64,000 nt of DNA from Symsagittifera roscoffensis (lineage: Eukaryota > Xenacoelomorpha > Acoela > Convolutidae): the NCBI RefSeq assembly GCF_963678635.1, contig NC_087070.1:24289419-24353418 (forward strand), written 5' to 3'. Positions 54,683 to 64,000 of this stretch are shown one piece after another. The position numbers were made by a program, and so were the translations under genes. Each line of letters begins with the position of its first letter. Within the stretch, counting starts at the first letter, position 1. The notes beneath the pieces were generated by a model. It had not been told where the DNA came from. It did no database searches and saw only the letters and a program-made list of their open reading frames with translations.

Positions 54683-55078
54683 GAGATATGGAGGTCAAAT
54701 ATTGCCAATTTGTCCTTTTTGGGACGATGAACGCGCGATATACTTCGTGCTTTTAACCCGTAAGCCGAGATCTGAGACAAGCAACTTGGTCTATTCAACA
54801 CTTTGCTGTATGCCGAATATATGTCACTTTGGACATTGCATAAGGTGTGGGAGAATATTTTTTGTCAAGTTTTTTGTCAAGAGATATGGAGGTCAAATAT
54901 TGCCAATTTGTCCTTTTTGGGACGATGAACGCGCGATATACTTCGTGCTTTTAACCCGTAAGCCGAGATCTGAGACAAGCAACTTGGTCTATTCAACACT
55001 TTGCTGTATGCCGAATATATGTCACTTTGGACATTGCATAAGGTGTGGGAGAATATTTTTTGTCAAGTTTTTTGTCAA
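54683..55078 (+). repeat. Perfect 198-bp tandem duplication with an open frame through both copies
   Basis: GAGATATGGAGGTCAAATATT starts at 54683 and 54881 and the two 198-bp units appear identical. The length is 66 codons, so a frame (54702-55157, 151 codons) runs through both, giving CPFWDDERAIYFVLLTRKP and CCMPNICHFGHCIRCGRIF in each. The Cys/His content could suggest a metal site. However, decayed relatives downstream (about 55185-55325 and 55595-55760) do not keep the frame, so I treat this as a repeat rather than a gene. Confidence 0.75.
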
Positions 55079-55184
55079 AATTTTTGACAAATTTTTTTCA
55101 ATGCAAACAGTACTCCATAGAAAAATCTTGTGTTCAATTAGGTTTATTAAGATCTAAATCTTTGTTTTTATCAGCAAGCTTTGA

Positions 55185-55325
55185 AGCCAAGAATTTACGA
55201 AAAAATTTGAGGCCGAGTTTGGAGTCAAACACGTAAGCCAAGTTTCAGGCAAGCTATTTGGTCTATTCAGCTCTTTGATGTATGCCAAAGGTATCACTTT
55301 GGACTTTAAATAAGGTATTGGAGAA
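55185..55325 (+). repeat. Diverged relative of the 198-bp unit
   Basis: CGTAAGCCAAG, TTGGTCTATTCA, GATGTATGCC, ATCACTTTGGAC and TAAGGTATTGGAGAATGA follow the order of the 198-bp unit with about one base in four changed. A still weaker relative lies at about 55595-55760 (AACGCGCGAAAGCGTAAGCGGAGAT, TGGAGAATTTTTT). Confidence 0.55.
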
Positions 55326-56171
55326 TGATTTCTTACAACAACAATTATTTTTCAATTTTTCATTTTTCAATTTAGTTTGGAAGATAACTTTTTCCTTGTT
55401 CCGATTTTTGAAAGCAATGAAGGATTTTTTGTGCTCGGACTGTTTTTTTTTTCCAGAAAAATTTAAATTCGAAAATTCAACTGGCAACATTTGACAGATA
55501 TTTTAAAATTTAGTTCCTAAATAATTTTTCTCTTGAGTTGAAACTTGAAAGATATTTTGTCTGTGAAAATTTTATTAATTTTTTGGTTGTTTAAAGATGT
55601 TCAATTTGGGATAACTAACGCGCGAAAGCGTAAGCGGAGATTTAATTCGTATCAGAAATCGTTTCAAATTGATTGTGGCATATCTTTGGTCTGTTTATTA
55701 CTTTATGCAAAATATATTACTTTATACTTTACATTGAGAGTGGAGAATTTTTTAAAAAAAAAACATTAGAAAAACTTTTCAAGGTTTTTCAGTTTTTTTT
55801 TTCGAAAAATTCATCAATTGTTTTGTTTTAAATTCCGTTAATCAAATATTTTCAGTCTATAAATAAATATCCATCAAAATTATTTTGTGCACCACCAAGC
55901 ACAAATATTCCCCCTTCGTCTTCAAAAACTGGAACAAGGATAACGGAAACAATGATCCTTAAAAAAACTAAGTTTGCTTTAAAATTTGGTTTTTATTCGA
56001 GAAAATAAACCAAAAAGACACGTTTGCTTTAAGATTTTGTTATCATTCGAACTTGTTTTTATTGGCATTCTATAGATAGCACAACTAGTCAGCCGAAAGA
56101 GGGTCAGCCGTGATTACAAATGGAGTTAAGGGGGAGAAAATAGTTGATGTCTTAAGCAAGCTAGTAAACTA
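55326..56171. other. Spacer with R1 fragment
   Basis: No gene is seen. CACCAAGCACAAATATTCCC..CTTCGTCTTCAAAAACTGGAACA (55893-55937) resembles the 3' end of family R1, with the final hairpin lost. Confidence 0.45.
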
Positions 56172-57101
56172 CCCGGGTTAACCAAAACGTCTAATCATAC
56201 AATTTCCATTTATGAAAAACTTCTTGTCATACAATTCCATACGTACAGAACATTGTATGAAATCTCTATGATAAACATTTTTCCATAAATGAAAATTGTA
56301 TGATAGATGTTTTTCCATAAACCAAAAAGTTTGATTTTTTCTTTCTAAATTTAGTTTCTGTAAATTTTTCGATTGTGTTTGCAACCGAACACAAGTGACA
56401 AAGACCTTGATTACTCAAAACCCCAAAGGTTGGACGGTCTTGCATTTACAATGCATAGCAAACGACCTGAATTTGGATGTTTTTCACAATTCATATAACA
56501 AAAGTAACGAACTTTTATTTTTTGGCAAAATTTTTTAATGATGATTATTTTAAATTTTTGAATTTTCAAGTTATCAGACATTGATCAAGGCTTACAATAA
56601 CACCCCATACAAAAGAAATAGGAATTTTCAGCGTTTTTGAAAAAAAAAAATCACGTGAAAAGAAAATAAAAGCCAATTTTATCGCATCCAGGACTACGTT
56701 ATGCACACAAAATATTAAATTTTGCATGCAAAAAAAAATTTCGAAAAATGTTTGTTCGCGTACGAAATTCGATTTGCGGTTGAAAAAAAAACAAAAAATT
56801 TTTTGGGCCAAATTTTCAAAATTACGTGAAAAATTTTTTGTGTCGCCATCAAAAAAATGCCAGTCATACAATTCCCATATATGGGAATTGTATGATAAGC
56901 ATTTTTTTCAAAAAAAACGAGAACCTCAGTTTTTTATCACCAGAATGTTTTATAAGAATCAAACATCCACAGAAATAAGTTTATACAAGTTTTCAACCAT
57001 TTTGAGAAATTGTATGAAAATTGTATGACAAGCATTTTTCCATACACTTGATGTATGGAATTGTATGATAACCATTTTCGGTGAATGGAGGTCAACCCGG
57101 G
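56172..57101 (-). mobile_element. CCCGGGTT-ended palindrome-rich element, copy 2 (930 bp), TA flanks
   Basis: It starts CCCGGGTTAACC and ends GGTCAACCCGGG. TA lies on both sides (56170-56171 and 57102-57103), as for Tc1/mariner-type insertions. It is the inverse of copy 1 at 5528-6462: ATCCAGGACTACGTTAT and TTTTGCATGCAAAA occur in both, complementary. Around 56868-56900 is a perfect hairpin, CATACAATTCCCATATATGGG plus its complement. There is no transposase. Confidence 0.75.
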
Positions 57102-57103
57102 TA

Positions 57104-57370
57104 AGAGCCTTAACCGAGGAACAACAATAACCTACTAACTATTTGGCAGATTCCCAGGAGCAAGTATAGTTGCGAGGATTTTTAATTTATTTCGAGCCCG
57201 CTGTTTGATGCTAGGAGAGTTTCTGACGCTATTAAAACTACATTGCAACGTTTTGTTACTTTTTTGGGAATAACACTGATATGCGAGAAAGTAAAAGGTT
57301 ACAACATACAACGAGGACACTTTAGTTGTAAAATTGTAAGTGCAAGTTTATAGTGATGATGGGCAAAGAC
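57104..57370. other. Short spacer
   Basis: No feature is visible. Confidence 0.4.
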
Positions 57371-57904
57371 AACAAGACTGCTCGTATCAGTGCGAAGCCC
57401 TGAATGTTCCGACTGCCTTTTAAGGTTTATGGAGCAGTAATAACATTAAAAAAACTCAATGAAATAAAACAAAATGAAAAATATTTTTTTTCTAAAATTT
57501 GAAATTTTTTATGAAAATCATCCCCCCACACGCCATATAAAGTACAAAAGGATAGATTTCGCTCCTTGTAATAAACCATTTATGGCAAATAAGCTTCTTT
57601 TAACCAATTTGGAACGATTTCTAAGACGGATTAACTCCCCGCTAACGCGTTAATAGCGCGAAATATATCGCGCGTTAATTGTCCCAAATTCGCCAAAATG
57701 ACAATCTTTAAACCCATGTAACTTTACGAAAAAAGACCACAGGTGAAATATCTTTTCAAATTTGAGCTCAGGACAACAATACCTTTCGAATGATATTTAA
57801 AAAGTTCCGTCAAAAATGGCTAGTTAAAAAGTTGAAATTTGTCTGAAGAAAAAAAACCCACCCGAGCACAAATATTCCGTTACTTTCGTATCGAAAGTCG
57901 GATC
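57371..57904 (+). mobile_element. Dispersed structured repeat (family R1), copy 3
   Basis: Starts AACAAGACTGCTCGTATC and ends CGAAAGTCGGATCA. The 5' hairpin is TCAGTGC-GAA-GCCCTGA with one mismatch, closed by ACTGCTC and GAGCAGT. The 3' hairpin ACTTTCG-TAT-CGAAAGT is intact. Confidence 0.72.
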
Positions 57905-57968
57905 AAAAATTTTCTCCCCAGAAGAATTTTGAGAAGGAAATTTTTTCCAAACAAAAAAGACAAGGCAA

Positions 57969-58178
57969 GTGTTTCAGCGACTTTGGGCTAACTTGTTTTT
58001 TTCTTCCGATATTAATTACGAAATTAGGAACAGCGATTTTCTCGTGAAGACATGGGTTTCAAAATTCTTTCATTCGACTTATACCAGTGACGACGCAAGG
58101 AAAAAGTGTCTCGTTGAAAAAAAAAGATCAGGAAAAATACAATTTACAAAAACCCCTGTTATGCTATTAGATTTATGA
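57969..58178 (+). CDS. Unrecognised short open frame
   Basis: A frame with a TTG- or ATG-less start runs RLWANLFFSSDINYE, DFLVKTWVSKFFHST and SDDARKKCLVEKKRSG to a TGA or TAG-type stop at 58178. Composition is less A/T-biased at wobble positions than neighbouring frames, and TTTCAG|CGACTTTGG just before it could be an acceptor. No family was recognised, so it may be a stray exon or chance. Confidence 0.18.
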   Translation: MFQRLWANLFFSSDINYEIRNSDFLVKTWVSKFFHSTYTSDDARKKCLVEKKRSGKIQFTKTPVMLLDL

Positions 58179-59740
58179 GAGAGTTATTGACGCTAAATTT
58201 CTATATAGTTTCTCAAAACAAAAATTTACTAGCAAAAAACCATTAAAAAACTAGTGAATATATGAAAGTCAAAATCTGTAGAATATTGGAAAAATGGCAA
58301 GAATTTCATTATAGTTTCAGCACAAGAGTTCAGCGGTTGATGAAATTCAGAAATTGTTTTAAATAATCAATTTCATGAGAGAAACTATTTAAACGGATCA
58401 AAACAATAGAAAACTCTGCCAAATTCAGTAAAAGTTATTAATTAGGGCCAACACAGACATTGTACGAAAATCAACAATTACGATTAACTTTAAACTGCTT
58501 CATAATGTTAGCTCATTCAGAAAAAAAAGCACATATGAGCTGCAGGTGCAAAATGAAATGCTTCAAGAATTAGCAAAAAAAAATATTTTCAGCCACATGA
58601 GAATGGAAGCATGGTTAAAACCTGAGGACCCAAAAGTAACAAAAATTGAAAAGAAAATTAAATTGTGATTAGTGATCAGATTAAAACAGACAGGGTGTTG
58701 GTAATTTTGGGCGTGATGCTACGCAAATTCAAGTGAAAACAAAATTTTAACCATCATAATCTGCAAATGCCATTTGTGCAAATAAAAATTACAAACAAAA
58801 TGAATGTAAACTGTGAGTATATTCAAGCGAGCTCAGTGATAAAGCAGAATTTTACCAAACTGCTAAACCTCCAGGATCTAACCCAGATTAATATTAAGTA
58901 GTATGCGGCTATAATAAAACAATTAGCTTAGATAGCTGGACAAATTGGACTGAACTAGTATTTAAAGAAGGACAGATGATTTTTTCTGTACGAACAGCAA
59001 AGAGCTGAACATGCAAATTGTTTCTTCAATTGTTTCGCGAATATAGGTAAGAAATTAGCAAAAAAATTCGGTAAAACTTAAACGAGCCAAAATAGCAAAT
59101 AAACTGTTGAAAAAAATTTCGTTTTTGTGACAACCACTGATCTTGAAAATGTATTGCAAAACTTGAAAAAATAGCCCAGTTTACCATAATATCAATCATA
59201 ATTATAATCTATTAATTACGAGAACTGTTTCATTTATTAGAGCCTGTTTTAAACGTGTTATTTCAAAATTACTGTGACAAAACTTTTTTTTCAGAATCTA
59301 TAAAAGACTGAAATACTGATGAAGCGCAATCTGAAAACCTGATGTTATATGAACACCACAAAAATGCTTTGTAAAAGGCTAACTGAATTTGACAAAAACA
59401 AACTGATTGTGAAGATAAAAACCAAAACAATTCGGTTCTTTAAACAGAATAGAATGGAAACAACATCTATCAAACAAAACGAACAATAAAGAAATTGTGC
59501 AAAAAAAATCTATTTTCAAAAATCTGGGTTTGTAGTTTGATTTAAAAAAGTGAAATTCAATGAATATATTGGAGTTTTTATTACTAAGTAAAATCATTTT
59601 TGTGGAAGCGTCTATCAATTGCACAAGATTTTAGGTAAACAACAGGTGAGCACGATTTAACAAACCTTATAAATCCATATATTCATTGTGGTCCAATATT
59701 TTCAAATCCCAACCTTAGAGTCTTAGCCTTCTAAAAAGAA
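58179..59740. other. AT-rich spacer
   Basis: No gene or recognised repeat. The minus frame at 59379-59624 is phenylalanine-rich and compositional. Confidence 0.45.
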
Positions 59741-59743
59741 GTT

Positions 59744-59887
59744 TGAAACTGTATTTTTTGCTCGAAAAATTGAAAATAGATGGTCGAGTAGAAGAACATT
59801 CAGACGAACTGTTAACACTTCTTTGTGAAACAATTCCCGCTGAATGTGAATCTGTGACTCTTAGAAAACCCACGAGAAAAAAATGAG
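59744..59887 (+). CDS. Short coding-like open frame, unrecognised
   Basis: A frame of about 47 codons reads KLYFLLEKLKIDGRVEEHS, then DELLTLLCETIPAECESVTL and RKPTRKK with a TGA stop. The helical, charged pattern and the codon use look more like protein than the surrounding DNA. A pyrimidine tract and AAAG precede it, but no canonical acceptor AG gives a clear start. It could be an exon or a gag-like retroelement scrap. Confidence 0.25.
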
Positions 59888-59937
59888 GAGTCAATTTTTA
59901 AAAAATACCATAAGTTTTTTTTTATTACTAGAGCAAA

Positions 59938-60895
59938 AAAACTACATCTGTCTCACACAATTTTTTTCTATAATTTTTGAAATGTTTTGTAAATTAACAC
60001 GGAATTAAGATAACAAACTTCTAAATGCATTTTTAGAGACTAATTGATATCAATAACAGGAAAAAATGAGCTAACAAAATTATTATTTAGATCTTTTCTC
60101 ATAGTGTCAGTTTTCTTCATGGTTTAAATTTTCATTGAAAAGTTTATTTTGGCCAACGAATCAAATTATTCATTTCGATATTACTGAATGCTTACATTCT
60201 CATAAAACGTATCAAACTGCTAACAAAACAATTTATTCATTTCGATAGTCTAAGCCACCATCCTTAAAAAAACTTTTTTTGCGCTCAAAGCCGTTTAAAA
60301 ACCGGCGATTTTCATCTGAGGACGACCTTCCTGACTGAGTTCTTTTAGGATGATATTTTATAAATTAATTTGATGAAACAATTCATCATTATGATTTTCC
60401 AGGGTTTGTTTTGTGGAGCAGCAATTTGATTTTCGGATAATTTTGGAGATAAGATTTTGGAGGTAGTTAATATGACTAGGCTTTTGGGATTTCATTATTT
60501 TGATAAAAACAAAGAAAGATTGGAGAATCAGTCTAGCAACCATCAAAAACATAGGTTGTTATGATAATATATGGTATAACACGACGTATAAATTTAAAAG
60601 AAATTGATTAAGGCAAAATTTCCCATACATTTCAAATAATTCGACCTTGCCATCCAACTTTAGTGAAAGAGAAAGCAGTAGGACTGAACATTAAGCCTAT
60701 TGCAATGTCTTTGACAAATTGTCTGCTATTTTTTTTAAGTAAAAAGTTTTTTTAGAGTATAGCAATATAGCTGAATTCATAATAATGATTGATTTCAACA
60801 GATAAAAATAAAGCTTTTTGATCTATTTTTTAAACTAAGAAAACGTCAATCTTGAGTCACATAATAAAAAAAAGTTTTCAAAGTGATCAAAACTT
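59938..60895. repeat. Left copy of a 1-kb tandem duplication, containing a 560-bp extra segment
   Basis: 59938-60130 matches 60905-61090, and 60692-60895 matches 61087-61289, both at high identity. In the right copy the two parts are joined directly; here 60131-60691 lies between them. The extra segment has no coding capacity and no recognisable terminal repeats. Confidence 0.8.
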
Positions 60896-60904
60896 CAAAG
60901 TGAT

Positions 60905-61289
60905 CTCTACATCTGTCACACATTTTTATCTATAATTTTCGAAATGTTTTGTAAATTAACACGGAATGAAGATAACAAATTTCTAAATGCATTTTTAGAG
61001 ACTAATTGATATCAATAACAGGAAAAAATGAGCTATTAAAATTATTATTCAGATCTTTTCTCATAGTATCAGTTTTCTTTAAGGTTTAAAGCCTATTGCA
61101 ATGTCTTTGACAAATTGTCTGCTATTTTTTTTAAAGTAAATCGTTTTTTTAGAGTATAGCAATATAGCTGAATTCATAATAATGATTGATTTCAACAGAT
61201 AAAAATAAAGCTTTTTGATCTATTTTTTAAACTAAGAAAACGTCAATCTTGAGTCACATAATAAAAAAAAGTTTTTAAAGTGATCAAAA
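60905..61289. repeat. Right copy of the duplication, lacking the 560-bp segment
   Basis: Shared words include AATTAACACGGAAT-AAGATAACAAA, GAGACTAATTGATATCAATAAC, GCCTATTGCAATGTCTTTGAC and GAAAACGTCAATCTTGAGTC. The join lies near 61087. Confidence 0.8.
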
Positions 61290-61994
61290 CGTGATGGTTT
61301 TCCAGATTAAATTAAAAATTTATCAACATTTGGTTATGACTTTGCAATTTAGGAAAATATCATCAAAACAACATTGCCGATACAAATTGTGTAGTTAGTT
61401 CAAAATTACCTTTCTAAAAAGCAATACATGAGAAGAAGAAGCATGTTGAGAAACGTATGATTTATTTTAACATTTCTGTTTGCTCAGAAGAGAAAGAAGA
61501 TACAAGAAAAGAACTTTCGCGTTTTTCGAGCAGATATTGCAATTATTTATTTTCCTTTTACGAGCGTCAACTAATATTTATGCCTGTGGGCCATAAATTT
61601 GAATTCATAAGTTTTCCTCTAAAATTATTTTTAAGAAATTTATGATCCAAACTAGCGGTAATTTTGTCATAAATCTTTAAATCTAAGCAGGCGGGAAAAA
61701 AGAAATAGAATTCTAGGTCTACATAAAATGATATATTGATGTGACTTGCATTACTGCAAAAGCCTAAACAATCCGGCTTTTAGTTTATTTGAGTTACTTG
61801 AGTTTAAAAAATTGTAGACGTCGAAATCTTTTTCTTCAAAAAACCATCTCCCATACGTAATTTAGGAGCGAAAAATGAGGTTTGTCAGTTATTGCTATAA
61901 TTAGATCAAATAGCTCATTTTGATTCAATTTGAAAATGGATTAGTTATCTGTCTTGCTATACAATAAAAAGGAACTAAAAACGTGAAAAAAATT
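61290..61994. other. AT-rich spacer
   Basis: A 62-codon + frame at 61457-61645 (EEKEDTRKELSRFSSRYCN) has no recognised domain or splice context. Nothing else is seen. Confidence 0.4.
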
Positions 61995-62165
61995 GCTAAA
62001 AATTACACCAAATGCGCTTAATTGGCAAATATGGAACCCTCATTACTTTTTCCAAATTAGTCGTTAAAACTTTTAAACTAAAAACAGCGCAAGATTTCAA
62101 TATCATTCAAAGACTATAAAACATTTGTCGAAAAAGGATAGTTAGAAAGTCGAATTTGGTGTGAT
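61995..62165 (+). mobile_element. Diverged R1 repeat fragment (core only)
   Basis: GCGCTTAATTGGCAAATATGG, AACCCTCATTACTTTTTCC, AATATCATTC and GTCGAAAAAGGATAGTTAGA align in order with the R1 core (for example 9985-10145). Both structured ends are missing. Confidence 0.5.
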
Positions 62166-64000
62166 TACAAAACACTTCAAGCAGGTGCAAGTCTAGAACA
62201 AAACCATGAAATTTTTGTATTGACGAACCAAATTCCGAGCTCTAAAAGAACAATATACAGACCTATGTTCTGCTCTGTGGTCGGAAGTTCGAATAAAAAC
62301 AGGCCAAAAAACACTTTTAAGCTTTTTTGAACGGCTGCAATCATAAACTAGTTTTTTTTTCGAGCGAGCTCTCCCCTTAATGTAAGTGTTTTTACCCACG
62401 AAGTCACCTTTACAACGATAAGGAAAAAATTCAACCAAAAGCGAGAGTTTTCATATTCAGTATATGTTAATAAACTTCAACTTTATTCAAGAATTTTCTT
62501 AATCAATTTAATTTTTTCTTTTAATTGCACATAGTTGTATACTAGTAGATAAAACATCTTATTTTTTTGCGGTGTGGAAAAAAACGAATTGAACTTGCGG
62601 GGATTTTCTTACTTATTGTCAAATAAAATCATGGAGCCGTCTTAGTCATGGATGCAATGGATCAAATACTTTCTTGTGGAGATTATCGCTGAAAAAATTC
62701 TGAACATCGACAGTCTTAGTGGATTTGAGGTCCCAGAAACTCAGGTTCTGATCTTGGAGTAAGCAACAGGAAACAAGCTGAACACGGAAAGCTCCAGTCG
62801 GGAAACAGGGAACAAGAACGCAATGACTTTTTATGAATCCGCGGAAGAAAAGCGGATAAATCAAAAAAAGACACTGGAATAAGAAGGGCGGAAGCTGTCA
62901 AAGAATTGGGCACGATTCTTTTTTGCCAACAAAAAGACTAGGTTGTTTGGTCACAAAAACCCTAGGATAAAAACATAGCGAGATCTTATAAAGAGTTTTG
63001 AGATCCGTTTGACTCTGTTTTTAAGCCATAAATAGAGAGACAGCGAATCGTTTCAACAATTCTGGCGAGTACCGACCAATCTAGCTAGCCCAAGCAACAT
63101 CAAAGTATCAGATTGGATTAGTGACGTTTTCATCTGAAAAATAGTGAGACCCAACGGAAATTAACTTCGTTAACAATCAGCCCATCGGGAGTAGCCAGTC
63201 AGGCCTCGTGTTTGAAAAATTTATTTCAACTAACAGAAATTGACAAATACGGTAAGATAAACGACCACTGAGCCAATTTTTAAAAATTTCAATGGATTTT
63301 ATCATGTAAGAAATAGACCCCATCACAAAAAATTAGAAGAGCAACTGTTGTATGAAAAGTGAGAACGCATTCACCAAGGCTCACCTGGAGTATTGGCCAG
63401 TGAATTTAAAAAATCTAAATAAGGTAACTATAATCGACGTTTCGCATTTTTATGTAAAGGAAGAAATAAACAATCCTCTTAAAATTTTGAATTTCAATGT
63501 GTACAAAACGAAAACTGTATATACGCACCGTCTGAAACTTTATTTAACAGAGATAAATGAGTAGGTAGGGTGTTTAAAGCATGAAAAAAGAGCGGTCCTC
63601 ATTGAAACAACTCCTTAAGATCAATCAAAATCGACTAGAAACGTAAAAACTTTTGATTTTAGGATTTGGCTGGGATGTCATTAAAAATATGAAGAAACCA
63701 GTAGACTCAGCAAATCCAGTTAGCTCTACCAAACAGAATGTACCTTTTTAACTAAAACTCAAATTTTCAAACTTGTAAATCATCTATGTAAAAACCGGTT
63801 AGATACATACATTCTGTTTTACGGTTGATGAAATCAACATTCTGGGAAAAATGTCGTCAAAACTTAAATCATTGGGTTACATTTTTATCACAAGAGTCCA
63901 CGTAGGGAAAAAATGGGTAACGAAACATGGAATAGAAATCAAAACAAAAAAATTTCCCGATGCATATCTGTTTTTATTCAGCTAACTAGCAATAGAGTCA
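62166..64000. other. Terminal region with scattered coding-like scraps
   Basis: 62640-63600 is slightly less AT-rich and short open frames alternate between frames (for example FYESAEEKRINQKKTLE near 62820-62880 and HQGSPGVLASEFKKSK near 63370-63420). This looks like a decayed retroelement or gene, but no diagnostic motif was found. The rest shows nothing. Confidence 0.3.

Noticed and set aside
54702-55157. 151-codon frame with two identical 66-residue repeats taken as a zinc-binding protein
   Set aside because: The duplication is perfect at DNA level and the diverged neighbours do not preserve the frame. Kept as a repeat and a finding rather than a gene.

Overview
The window is eukaryotic and looks animal: it is strongly AT-rich, has spliced exons with long introns, and is filled with Ty3/gypsy LTR retrotransposons, hAT-type MITEs with 8-bp target duplications, tRNA-derived SINE-like repeats and several unrelated tandem arrays. 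No bacterial-type operon, CRISPR array, rRNA or intact tRNA gene was seen. The species cannot be named from the sequence; an invertebrate, possibly an invertebrate chordate, fits best.

Host gene. I can support one host gene on the + strand. The exon at 7079-7246 encodes TM1 of a class A GPCR and the exon at 25867-26031 encodes intracellular loop 1 and TM2. They join in phase across an 18.6-kb intron. The TM2 exon aligns without gaps to the gonadotropin-releasing hormone (GnRH) receptor family, sharing the SRM..L..HL and PLD..W.IT patterns. A phase-compatible upstream exon may lie at 1-76, with a decayed duplicate near 1377-1440. TM3-TM7 exons were not found.

Layout. 1-2250: tandem segmental duplication. 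3346-6462: three TIR elements. 7247-25866: the giant intron, holding a dispersed structured repeat (8122-8668), a complete but decayed gypsy element with LTRs, polypurine tract and 5-bp target duplication (9094-15163), an 8-kb satellite of about 1-kb monomers full of the palindrome TTTCAGATCTGAAA (16500-24690), and a foldback element (25299-25725). 27.08-33.6 kb: a younger but broken gypsy element on the minus strand, 5' truncated at a G-rich tract. 34.8-42.5 kb: inverted copies of a 0.7-kb repeat, two SINE-like repeats and a strong inverted repeat beside poly-G. 43.04-48.17 kb: a 4.2-kb CpG-rich 24-26-bp array with gypsy pol sequence on one side. 48.37-53.99 kb: three hAT MITEs and a 93-bp minisatellite that has captured a MITE end. 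54.7-64 kb: a perfect 198-bp duplication, a second copy of the TA-flanked element, another dispersed repeat and a 1-kb duplication.

How parts relate. Almost everything outside the GPCR exons is mobile or repeat DNA. Three unrelated array families are built on short perfect palindromes. Two dispersed repeat families share the ends TGTTCCGAC/GTCGGAACA. Both longer gypsy elements carry an unusually long segment between RNase H and integrase.
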